DNA of 5,815 nt from an uncultured Gammaproteobacteria bacterium (GTDB lineage: Bacteria; Pseudomonadota; Gammaproteobacteria; Chromatiales; Chromatiaceae): assembly GCA_937926265.1 (NCBI GenBank), contig CALAZS010000012.1, forward strand, positions 1-5,815. Reading direction: 5' to 3'. A program made the position numbers and the translations under genes. The notes below the pieces were generated by a model. That model was not told where the DNA came from and searched no databases. It saw only the letters and a program-made list of their open reading frames with translations. Below are positions 1 through 5,663 of the stretch, in pieces. Positions within the stretch are counted from its first letter, which is position 1, and each line of letters starts with the position of its first letter.

Positions 1-96
1 TCTTTATCCTCAACCAAGCTCATATGCCCAAGATCAGTTAACGGTAGTCGCTGTTAAATTCTCGGTTCCTCGAAACAGAAAATCATTTATGAATTT

Positions 97-534
97 CTAT
101 TCTCTTTTTAAAGCCAATAGCTGTTTATTCGTGAAGTTTTCTTTCACCTGGTTGAATATTTGTTCAGTGAATTTCTTAGGCATCATGCCATAAATCCATT
201 GCCCAGGTTTGGCTTGAGACACTCCATAAGGAACCAAATCTTTCGGCCAGGAAACAATATTGACCTCGTGTGTTTTTACCCAACTGGCTTGCTCATCAAG
301 ACCAAGATGCCTGGCAAGTTTCGGCGGAATTTCAATACCGGTTTCGTAACCGCTAACCGGGGTATGGGTAATCGGGCATAAATAGACCTGACTTTCCCCC
401 GTTTCATCAGGTTCGGTTACGATGATAATGGCGCTTGGTCGGTCCTTACGTCCATGAATAAAACCTTGCTGACCTTCCTCATGCCAAAGAAAGTCGTAGC
501 GAATCACCTGCCCTGGTTCTGGTACAAATGACAT
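97..534 (-). CDS. PemK/MazF-like toxin of a type II toxin-antitoxin pair
   Basis: The 145-residue product resembles the longer PemK-like relatives of MazF, which in this family are usually ribosome-linked or free mRNA endoribonucleases. Seen directly: an N-terminal PGQVIRYDFLW strand, GRKDRPSAI at about residues 28-36, and CPITHTP at about 53-59. By comparison with MazF, Arg32 and Thr56 would occupy the catalytic Arg and Thr positions; this is inference. The protein is about 30 residues longer than typical MazF (about 110). There is no signal peptide or membrane segment, so it should be cytoplasmic. I start it at the ATG at 534, which shares one base with the antitoxin stop (TGATG); a TTG one codon upstream is also open. 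No clear Shine-Dalgarno sequence precedes it, so translation is probably coupled to the antitoxin. RNase activity is inferred, and an inactive or otherwise acting PemK-fold protein cannot be excluded. Confidence 0.72.
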   Translation of the reverse strand: MSFVPEPGQVIRYDFLWHEEGQQGFIHGRKDRPSAIIIVTEPDETGESQVYLCPITHTPVSGYETGIEIPPKLARHLGLDEQASWVKTHEVNIVSWPKDLVPYGVSQAKPGQWIYGMMPKKFTEQIFNQVKENFTNKQLLALKRE

Positions 535-797
535 CAATCAAGCAGATGATCAATTTCGGGAGTTTCTCGCCCTTGGAAGCCTTGGTCAAAAAGCGCTTTT
601 TGCTCGTCACTTAATTCATGCGGATAATAGACACGGCGCGTGTCGTAAGATTTCAGGCGTTCATATTCCTCATAATCGATGAGGACACGAAACGGTCGTT
701 TATAACGTGTGATTAAGACATCCTCTTTGCCTGCCTCATCAATATATTGACCGGCATGGTTTTGAAAATCTGTAGAGCTAACTTGCTTGGTTGTCAT
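534..797 (-). CDS. Phd/YefM-family antitoxin
   Basis: The 87-residue protein has the Phd/YefM layout: an N-terminal DNA-binding and dimerising region with VSSTDFQNHAGQYID (about residues 6-20), then a strand pair with ITRYKRPFRVLIDYEEYERL (about 29-48), then a charged, probably disordered C-terminal tail ending DHLLD. In this family the tail wraps and neutralises the toxin while the N-terminal part represses the operon. It is the first gene of a two-gene operon and its stop overlaps the start of the PemK-like gene by one base. The ATG at 797 has a good AGGAG Shine-Dalgarno sequence (804-808) six bases upstream, in contrast to the toxin gene, which fits antitoxin being made in excess. A near-consensus promoter with an internal palindrome sits just upstream. 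The family call is firm; the partner being a MazF-type rather than Doc or YoeB toxin is unusual. Confidence 0.82.
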   Translation of the reverse strand: MTTKQVSSTDFQNHAGQYIDEAGKEDVLITRYKRPFRVLIDYEEYERLKSYDTRRVYYPHELSDEQKALFDQGFQGRETPEIDHLLD

Positions 798-817
798 AAA
801 GTTCTCCTGATACAGTA

Positions 818-846
818 ATTATAGATATGTTAGCTAACATATTCAA
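818..846 (-). promoter_or_regulatory. Sigma-70-type promoter of the toxin-antitoxin operon
   Basis: Reading the minus strand, TTGAAT (846-841) and an exact TATAAT (823-818) are separated by 17 bases, the optimal spacing. The predicted start near 811 gives a leader of only about 14 bases, just long enough to hold the AGGAG site of the antitoxin gene. The spacer is almost filled by a perfect palindrome, so bound repressor would directly block RNA polymerase. Confidence 0.75.
825..842. promoter_or_regulatory. 18-bp perfect palindrome, likely antitoxin operator
   Basis: ATATGTTAGCTAACATAT is a perfect 18-base palindrome lying between the -35 and -10 elements and overlapping the -35 by two bases. 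Phd/YefM antitoxins bind short palindromes in their own promoters as dimers, and toxin often modulates binding (conditional cooperativity). Binding here is inferred from position and symmetry. Confidence 0.7.
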
Positions 847-1054
847 GATTTCAAATCCCTCTTTATTAAAACTATTTCGGTTAAGTCAAATCACTAATAC
901 TGTCGAGTTGCGCTCAATATTGACCCGTTTATTCCAATATTTGCATTTAATCTAACCCTATTTCAGGATAGATTTATTGCTAAATTCAAAGAGATAGAAA
1001 ACAGAAGGGCGGTTATTTATTTTGTGATTAAAAAAACTATTTGTCCGTACAGGC
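847..1054. other. AT-rich intergenic spacer, no gene seen
   Basis: About 208 bases between the toxin-antitoxin promoter and the tRNA terminator. I see no open frame with a ribosome binding site, no RNA gene and no long inverted repeat. It contains only short A/T runs and a ten-base repeat (AAAACTATTT) that is unremarkable at this composition. It separates the housekeeping cluster from the accessory operon. Confidence 0.6.
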
Positions 1055-1055
1055 A

Positions 1056-1082
1056 ATAAAAAACCCGCCTTGTGAGCGGGTT
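1056..1082 (-). terminator. Intrinsic terminator of the tRNA operon
   Basis: On the minus strand AACCCGC (1082-1076) pairs perfectly with GCGGGTT (1068-1062) across a seven-base loop, and six U residues (1063-1058) follow, partly overlapping the stem end. This is a classic Rho-independent terminator about 38 bases beyond the tRNA-Glu 3' end. The plus-strand flank is also T-rich (TTCTTTGTTG), so weak bidirectional activity is possible, although no plus-strand gene needs it. Confidence 0.9.
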
Positions 1083-1090
1083 CTTTGTTG

Positions 1091-1111
1091 CTAAGCTTTT
1101 GTAAAACTTAG
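1091..1111 (-). other. Trailer hairpin between tRNA-Glu and the terminator
   Basis: CTAAG and CTTAG flank TTTT and AAAA tracts, giving a small hairpin with one bulged base in the precursor RNA trailer. It may guide 3' processing by RNases, or it may be incidental pairing in AT-rich sequence. Confidence 0.35.
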
Positions 1112-1119
1112 GCTTTAAA

Positions 1120-1195
1120 TGGCGTCCCCTAGGGGAGTCGAACCCCTGTCGTCGCCGTGAAAGGGCGATGTCCTAGGCCTCTAGACGAAGGGGAC
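1120..1195 (-). tRNA. tRNA-Glu (anticodon TTC)
   Basis: The 76-base cloverleaf starts GTCCCCTTCGTCTAGAGG and ends AGGGGACGCCA. Acceptor arms GTCCCCT and AGGGGAC pair perfectly, the anticodon stem TCGCC/GGCGA holds the loop CTTTCAC with anticodon UUC (1161-1159), and the T-arm has GGTTCGACTCC. The CCA end is encoded (1122-1120) after discriminator G. The sequence is very close to the E. coli tRNA-Glu. It decodes GAA and GAG and is the substrate of the GltX encoded upstream; charged tRNA-Glu also feeds tetrapyrrole synthesis in bacteria that use HemA. It is the second gene of a two-tRNA unit, 37 bases after tRNA-Ala. Confidence 0.97.
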
Positions 1196-1232
1196 AAATT
1201 TGGTACGGTCTTCGTCAATCCGTTGTATTGTT

Positions 1233-1308
1233 TGGTGGAGCTAAGCGGGATCGAACCGCTGACCTCAACACTGCCAGTGTTGCGCTCTCCCAGCTGAGCT
1301 ATAGCCCC
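1233..1308 (-). tRNA. tRNA-Ala (anticodon GGC)
   Basis: The 76-base cloverleaf starts GGGGCTATAGCTCAGC and ends TAGCTCCACCA with encoded CCA (1235-1233) and discriminator A. The anticodon stem CAACA/TGTTG holds CTGGCAG, with anticodon GGC at 1275-1273. The acceptor stem includes the G3:U70 wobble pair that is the identity signal for alanyl-tRNA synthetase. It reads GCC and GCU codons. It is the first gene of the tRNA unit and lies about 40 bases after the predicted transcription start. Confidence 0.97.
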
Positions 1309-1354
1309 TTAAACCGGGATTTTGCGGAACTTGTGCCTCGCAAAAGAGGCGCAA

Positions 1355-1383
1355 ATAATAGGGGAACTTGATGCCACTGTCCA
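1355..1383 (-). promoter_or_regulatory. tRNA operon promoter with GC-rich discriminator
   Basis: On the minus strand TGGACA (1383-1378, five of six to consensus) and TATTAT (1360-1355, five of six) are exactly 17 bases apart. The discriminator that follows, TTGCGCC, is GC-rich, the hallmark of stable-RNA promoters under stringent (ppGpp/DksA) control. Predicted start near 1348. The promoter is in the 92-base gap between the glnS stop and tRNA-Ala. No intrinsic terminator separates glnS from it, so the tRNAs may also receive read-through. A leader stem (GCCTC/GAGGC, 1350-1335) lies right at the predicted 5' end. Confidence 0.75.
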
Positions 1384-1400
1384 GTAATTTTTTGATCAAA

Positions 1401-3101
1401 TTAGGTGCTGCCGCCCTGCTCAATTTTCGCCCAGGAGTCCCGTAAAGTAACAACACGATTGAAGACGATTTTGCCGTTACTGGTATCTTTATCACGACAG
1501 AAATAGCCTTCCCTTTCAAATTGGAAAGTTTCCCCGGCTTCGACATTAGCCAGGCTTTTTTCCACCATGCAATCCGTTTTAACAACCAGAGATTCCGGGT
1601 TAATGTGCTCTTTCCAGTCACTGACGGTTTTATCTGAATCTGGCGCAGGGTGATTGAACAAACGGTCATACAAACGAATTTCAGCAGGCACGCCTTCAGA
1701 AGCTGAAACCCAATGGATAACCCCCCTGACCTTTCTACCTTCGGGGTTTGCACCCAGGGTATCCGGATCATAGGTGCATTTAAGCTCGATGATTTCACCA
1801 TTGTCATCCTTGATAACTTCATCAGCACGAATCACGTAGGCGTTCCTTAAACGTACTTCACCACCAGTAACCAGGCGTTTGTACTTCCTGTTGGCTTCTT
1901 CCCTGAAATCAGCCTTATCAATCCAGATTTCCCGGGTCAGATAAATTTCACGCTCACCGAAACTCTCATCTTTTGGATGATTACCTGCTGTCAGGGTCTC
2001 AACCTTCTTTCCAGTTGGCCCCTCGGGGTAATTGGTAATAGTCACTTTCAACGGATCGATGACAGCCATTCTGCGAGGCGCATTGGCATCCAGGTCTTCA
2101 CGGATACAGCTTTCCAGCATACCCATTTCCACCGAGTTATCTGCCTTGGTAACGCCAATGCGATGACAAAACTCTCGAATCGACGCAGGTGTGAAGCCAC
2201 GTCTTCTCAAACCGGCCAGGGTTGGCATCCTGGGATCGTCCCAGCCGGCAACATGGTTGTCGGTAACCAGTTCGGTTAATTTACGTTTACTGACGACCGT
2301 GTACTGCAGGTTAAGGCGTGAGAACTCGATTTGCTGTGGATGACAATCAATCGAAATGTTATCAAGTATCCAGTCATACAGTGGGCGATGGTCTTCAAAC
2401 TCCAGTGTACAGAGCGAATGCGTGATACCTTCCAATGCGTCTGAAATCGGATGAGTGAAATCATACATAGGGTACATACACCAGCTTTCTCCAGTCTGGT
2501 GATGTATCACACCATGACGGATACGGTACAGAGCCGGGTCACGCATATTGATATTCGGTGATGCCATGTCGATTTTGGCGCGCAGGGTTCTGGTGCCATC
2601 TTCAAATTCACCGGCTCGCATCTTTTCCAGCAGTTCGAGGTTTTCTTCAATTGAGCGGTCTCGATACGGGCTGTTTTTGCCGGCCTCGGTTAATGTTCCG
2701 CGATACTCCCTGACCTGCTCTGCGTTTAAGTCACAAACGTAGGCTTTACCGGCCTTAACAAGTTCAACTGCAAACCCGTAGAGTTTTTCAAAATAATCTG
2801 ATGCATAATAAAGGCGGTCTTCCCAGTCATAGCCAAGCCACTTGACGTCTTCCTGAATGGCGTTGACGAACTCTATATTTTCCTTGTGGGGGTTGGTGTC
2901 ATCAAATCGCAGGTTACAGGTGCCTTTGTAGTCAGCAGCAATACCAAAGTTCAACACAATCGATTTGGCGTGGCCTATATGCAGGTAACCATTGGGCTCT
3001 GGAGGAAAACGAGTAGCAATGGACTGGTGCTTTCCTGATTCCAGGTCCTTGTCGATGAGCTGGCGTATGAAGTTGGTTGGTGTTTTTGTTTCGGTGTTCA
3101 T
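1401..3101 (-). CDS. glnS: Glutaminyl-tRNA synthetase
   Basis: Cytoplasmic class Ib aminoacyl-tRNA synthetase that attaches glutamine to tRNA-Gln using ATP. The 566-residue protein is complete (E. coli GlnS is about 554). Seen: PTNFIRQLID near the N-terminus as in known GlnS, PPEPNGYLHIGHAKS with the HIGH motif at 41-44, RFDDTNP at 65-71, the active-site stretch YPMYDFTHPISDALEGITHS (210-229), and the KMSKS equivalent VVSKR at 269-273. The C-terminal half, from about residue 340, is the anticodon-binding beta-barrel region of the GlnS/GluRS non-discriminating split, with DSWAKIEQGGST at the end. Its ATG overlaps the gltX stop by four bases (ATGA), and the nearest purine-rich site, GAGGAA, is 14 bases upstream, too far for ideal initiation, so re-initiation after gltX is likely. 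Presence of GlnS means the cell probably does not depend on GatCAB for Gln-tRNA-Gln. Confidence 0.98.
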   Translation of the reverse strand: MNTETKTPTNFIRQLIDKDLESGKHQSIATRFPPEPNGYLHIGHAKSIVLNFGIAADYKGTCNLRFDDTNPHKENIEFVNAIQEDVKWLGYDWEDRLYYASDYFEKLYGFAVELVKAGKAYVCDLNAEQVREYRGTLTEAGKNSPYRDRSIEENLELLEKMRAGEFEDGTRTLRAKIDMASPNINMRDPALYRIRHGVIHHQTGESWCMYPMYDFTHPISDALEGITHSLCTLEFEDHRPLYDWILDNISIDCHPQQIEFSRLNLQYTVVSKRKLTELVTDNHVAGWDDPRMPTLAGLRRRGFTPASIREFCHRIGVTKADNSVEMGMLESCIREDLDANAPRRMAVIDPLKVTITNYPEGPTGKKVETLTAGNHPKDESFGEREIYLTREIWIDKADFREEANRKYKRLVTGGEVRLRNAYVIRADEVIKDDNGEIIELKCTYDPDTLGANPEGRKVRGVIHWVSASEGVPAEIRLYDRLFNHPAPDSDKTVSDWKEHINPESLVVKTDCMVEKSLANVEAGETFQFEREGYFCRDKDTSNGKIVFNRVVTLRDSWAKIEQGGST

Positions 3102-4498
3102 ATTCTGTTTTTTATTTCCTCTATCGCCTGATCAATGCGACGTAAGCATGCTTGTTTGCCAACCAGGTAAAGAGTCAGATCAAGATCAGGTGATGGCGCA
3201 CCACCGGTAACCGCTGTTCTTAAAGGCATACCAACCTTGCCAAAACCGATATCAAGTTGCGCCACGGTATTTTCTATTGCCTTGTGCAGGTTCTCGCGGT
3301 TCCAGTCAACAATACTGGCAATTTCATTTTTCACTGTAGATAAAGGCTCAATGGCCGCTTCCTTGAAAGCTTTCTTGGCCGCCTTTTCATTAAATTCATC
3401 AAAGTCTCGGTAATAAAAAGCACTTATTTGTGCCAATTCCTTAAGTGTCTGCGCCCTTTCCCGCTGGGCTTCAATGACCTCAACCAGGTTCGCGCCTTCC
3501 GAAGGATCAATACCCAGTTCTCCCAGATGGAAGGAAAGCAAATGCGCTATACGTTCAGAATCTGCACTTTTTATATACTGCTGGTTAATCCAGTTGAGCT
3601 TTTCCGTATTAAAGGCGGATGCTGCTTTATTAACATCTTCAAGTTCAAACAACTGGATCATTTCATCCACTGAAAACAGCTCCTGGTCGCCGTGTGACCA
3701 TCCAAGCCTGACAAGATAGTTCAACAGGGCTTCAGGCAGGTAACCATCTTCCATGTACTGCATGACGCTGACAGCACCGTGACGCTTTGAAAGCCTGGCA
3801 CCATCATCACCGAGAATCATCGGAAGATGGGCATATTTTGGTACCGGCAAACCCAGTGCATTGAGCAGGTTGATCTGGCGGGGGGTGTTATTGATATGAT
3901 CATCGCCACGAATAACATGGGAGATTTTCATATCGGCATCGTCAATAACAACTGTCAGGTTATAGGTTGGAGAACCATCTGTGCGCCGGATAATCAGGTC
4001 ATCCAGTTCATTGTTTGAGACAACAATTTTACCCTTGACCATGTCGTCTATGACGACTGAACCCTCAACCGGGTTTTTAAAACGCACCACGTGAGGCTCA
4101 TCAACGCTGACCGAGGCATTACGGCAATGACCGTCATAACGCGGCTTTTGTTTGTTCTGCATTTGCTCCTCACGCAGTTTGTCCAGTCTCTCCTTTGAGC
4201 AATTACAGCGGTAAGCCAGGCCTTTATCGAGTAGCTGATCGATAGCCTGGTTGTACTGGTCAAAACGATGGGTCTGGAAAAACGGACCTTCTTCATACTC
4301 AAGACCCAGCCAGGTCATGCCTTCGAGAATGGCATTAACGGATTCTTCGGTAGAACGTTCCAGGTCGGTATCTTCAATACGCAGGACAAATTTTCCTCCG
4401 TGCTTTCTGGCATATAGCCAGGAGAACAGCGCTGTGCGGGCACCGCCAACGTGAAGATACCCCGTGGGACTCGGAGCAAATCGGGTACGAACTGTCAT
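3098..4498 (-). CDS. gltX: Glutamyl-tRNA synthetase
   Basis: Cytoplasmic class Ib synthetase charging tRNA-Glu with glutamate. The 466-residue length is normal. Motifs seen: FAPSPTGYLHVGGART with the HIGH-like HVGG at 16-19, RIEDTD at 40-45, the glutamate/ATP region RRTDGSPTYN (171-180), RGDDHINNTPRQIN (197-210) and the KMSKS-like LSKRH at 236-240. The zinc-insertion cysteines Cys98, Cys100 and Cys125 are present with Tyr121, but position 127, His in the E. coli enzyme, is Asn here. The C-terminal helical region (about 320-466) is the anticodon-binding part. The ATG at 4498 has only a weak GAAG site upstream and follows a 66-base gap holding a palindrome. It overlaps glnS by four bases, so the two synthetases form one transcription unit, with tRNA-Glu downstream. 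Whether a second gltX exists elsewhere cannot be seen. Confidence 0.98.
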   Translation of the reverse strand: MTVRTRFAPSPTGYLHVGGARTALFSWLYARKHGGKFVLRIEDTDLERSTEESVNAILEGMTWLGLEYEEGPFFQTHRFDQYNQAIDQLLDKGLAYRCNCSKERLDKLREEQMQNKQKPRYDGHCRNASVSVDEPHVVRFKNPVEGSVVIDDMVKGKIVVSNNELDDLIIRRTDGSPTYNLTVVIDDADMKISHVIRGDDHINNTPRQINLLNALGLPVPKYAHLPMILGDDGARLSKRHGAVSVMQYMEDGYLPEALLNYLVRLGWSHGDQELFSVDEMIQLFELEDVNKAASAFNTEKLNWINQQYIKSADSERIAHLLSFHLGELGIDPSEGANLVEVIEAQRERAQTLKELAQISAFYYRDFDEFNEKAAKKAFKEAAIEPLSTVKNEIASIVDWNRENLHKAIENTVAQLDIGFGKVGMPLRTAVTGGAPSPDLDLTLYLVGKQACLRRIDQAIEEIKNRI

Positions 4499-4541
4499 AA
4501 GAGAACTTCAATCAAAAATAGTTAACGGATTTTATCCTGAT

Positions 4542-4555
4542 GAGCCGATCGGCTC
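4542..4555. repeat. 14-bp palindrome upstream of gltX
   Basis: GAGCCGATCGGCTC is perfectly symmetric and sits in the 66-base gap between the thioredoxin-like gene and gltX, 43 bases before the gltX ATG. On the minus strand no T-run follows, so it is not an ordinary intrinsic terminator. It could be a protein-binding site or a small leader hairpin; TAAAAT (about 4534-4529) just after it might be a weak -10, but I find no convincing -35. Confidence 0.4.
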
Positions 4556-4564
4556 CAGAAAATG

Positions 4565-5206
4565 TCACAAATTTTCCTGAATCATTTCAATCGCATCTTC
4601 AGCTGTTTCCCTGACATCTTCAAACTCGTCTTTAAGGAGTTTTTCCAGGCAAGGTAGATTTTTTTCAAACTGCGTTAAACCCAGAAAGTGAGCCATATCA
4701 ACACGCACACTCTCGTGTTCTGATTCAGCCAACCTGCAGATTTCATCAGAAAGATCCTTGAGTGGCTGAGAACCGGAAAAATGTTCAAAAACGGCACTTA
4801 TGCCAATCCGGGATGTTAATGGGGTTTCAAGATCAGCTGACATTGAAAGCAGTAAGGATAATTTACCGGGTTCCCGTTCAAGCCTGGAAATAATGTCATC
4901 CAGCTGACCCTGCTCAAAAGCCTGGTTGTAATAATCAATTTGACTGGCTTTGGAATCGCCTTTTTTAAACCACTGCAGTAATTCTGATGGCTGATGCACA
5001 CCTGTGAGTACAACGTCCTTGATGCGAAATGTCGGCACCGAACGGATACCTGCCTGGGCGGCAAGCTCTCCAGCTTCAGCAATGTTAATAATTTCCAGCC
5101 TGGCAATATCGCCTTTTTTAACCATTTCACTGGTCATCTTTATCATATTGGGACAATGCGGGCAGCCCGGCGCAATGAAAAGCTCTATGGTTTTAATGTC
5201 AGTCAT
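4565..5206 (-). CDS. Thioredoxin-like domain fused to a HEAT-like helical region
   Basis: I do not recognise a named gene. The first 80 or so residues form a thioredoxin/glutaredoxin-like domain: strand IELFIAPGCPHCPNM with CPHC at 15-18 and a cis-proline motif SVPTF with Pro58. CPHC is the DsbA-type active site, but there is no signal peptide, so the protein should be cytoplasmic. From about residue 85 to 213 the sequence is helical; LSDEICRLAESEHESVRVDM (about 152-171) and CLEKLLKDEFEDVRETAEDA (about 186-205) have the spacing and D/EVR pattern of HEAT-type repeats, often protein-binding. A thiol-disulfide role on a bound partner is inference. The ATG at 5206 is chosen because it begins the first domain strand; no Shine-Dalgarno sequence is visible. 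It lies 47 bases after the receiver-like gene and 66 before gltX, so it may be cotranscribed with either. Confidence 0.75.
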   Translation of the reverse strand: MTDIKTIELFIAPGCPHCPNMIKMTSEMVKKGDIARLEIINIAEAGELAAQAGIRSVPTFRIKDVVLTGVHQPSELLQWFKKGDSKASQIDYYNQAFEQGQLDDIISRLEREPGKLSLLLSMSADLETPLTSRIGISAVFEHFSGSQPLKDLSDEICRLAESEHESVRVDMAHFLGLTQFEKNLPCLEKLLKDEFEDVRETAEDAIEMIQENL

Positions 5207-5229
5207 GGAATTAGTTTGCTGGAGTACAG

Positions 5230-5259
5230 AATGGAGTATTACTTAATGGAATATTACTG
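5230..5259. repeat. Imperfect 15-bp tandem duplication
   Basis: AATGGAGTATTACTT (5230-5244) is followed directly by AATGGAATATTACTG (5245-5259), matching at 13 of 15 positions. It spans the stop of the receiver-like gene and most of the gap before the thioredoxin-like gene. A degenerate third unit (CTGGAGTACAG) seems to lie just left of it. It probably arose by slippage. Confidence 0.65.
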
Positions 5260-5625
5260 GATAAATTCTTTCAAGGCAGTTTCATCTACCGGATAAGTCA
5301 AAACCGCGTGTAAAGCAAACAGGTTGGCGAGCTTTTCAATGTACTGCTGTTCGTCTTTACTTGTCAGCACAATCACTTTGGCTTGCGGTGCATATTTCTG
5401 CAGACTGTGTAAAAACACATCGAGATTACTGACATTCACTCCGGCGTAATTATTACCATAGCCATATAAAAAATCTGCAACCACATAATCGGGTTTTGTT
5501 TTTTTAAGCGCGCTGATGGCTTTACGCATGGCTGTAAAGCGATGCTCAGTATAACCCAGTGAGTTATACAGGTGGCTGAGAACCGGGTGTGATGGTGATT
5601 CTAATATTGAAAAAACAGTTTTCAT
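5254..5625 (-). CDS. Small receiver-like (REC-fold) protein, degenerate
   Basis: This 123-residue protein is about the length of a single CheY-type receiver domain and its pattern fits one: strand 1 MKTVFSILESPSH, strand 3 PDYVVADF with Asp51 where the phosphorylated Asp would be, strand 4 KVIVLTSKDE with Thr88/Ser89 at the switch position, and strand 5 AVLTYPVDE. Two normally conserved elements are missing: the acidic pair after strand 1 (only Glu9 is near), and the Lys before the strand-5 proline, which is Tyr111. It therefore probably does not bind magnesium or take phosphate in the usual way and may act as a pseudo-receiver or docking module. No output domain, kinase or partner lies nearby. 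The upstream ribosome site is weak. It follows the sthA terminator by about 40 bases. The fold call is by pattern alone and moderately sure. Confidence 0.6.
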   Translation of the reverse strand: MKTVFSILESPSHPVLSHLYNSLGYTEHRFTAMRKAISALKKTKPDYVVADFLYGYGNNYAGVNVSNLDVFLHSLQKYAPQAKVIVLTSKDEQQYIEKLANLFALHAVLTYPVDETALKEFIQ

Positions 5626-5663
5626 TTTAACTTGTATTTTGATTAATTGGGGCTGGATCTCAT

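Noticed and set aside
1..23. Possible gene start on the minus strand reading MSLVEDK and running out of the window
   Set aside because: Only seven codons are visible, there is no good ribosome binding site before the ATG at 23, and I cannot match the peptide to a family. It may still be real.
60..96. Possible terminator after the toxin gene
   Set aside because: Only weak, interrupted pairing is present and no U-run follows on the minus strand.
1265..1828. A 187-codon open frame across the glnS 3' end and tRNA-Ala on the minus strand
   Set aside because: It overlaps glnS in another frame and ends in GYSSAGRAQHWQC, the known false translation of a tRNA-Ala gene.
1977..2742. Plus-strand open frames inside glnS
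   Set aside because: They lie wholly opposite a strongly conserved synthetase, lack domain character and ribosome sites, and look like antisense shadows.
3428..4454. Plus-strand open frames and an 84-codon minus-strand frame inside gltX
   Set aside because: All are out-of-frame readings of gltX codons with no recognisable protein pattern.
4499..4564. T-box or riboswitch leader for the synthetase genes
   Set aside because: The gap is only 66 bases, with no T-box sequence and no terminator/antiterminator pair.
4816..5296. Open frames overlapping the thioredoxin-HEAT gene on both strands
   Set aside because: The thioredoxin frame carries clear motifs (CPHC, cis-proline); the others have none and are shadows.
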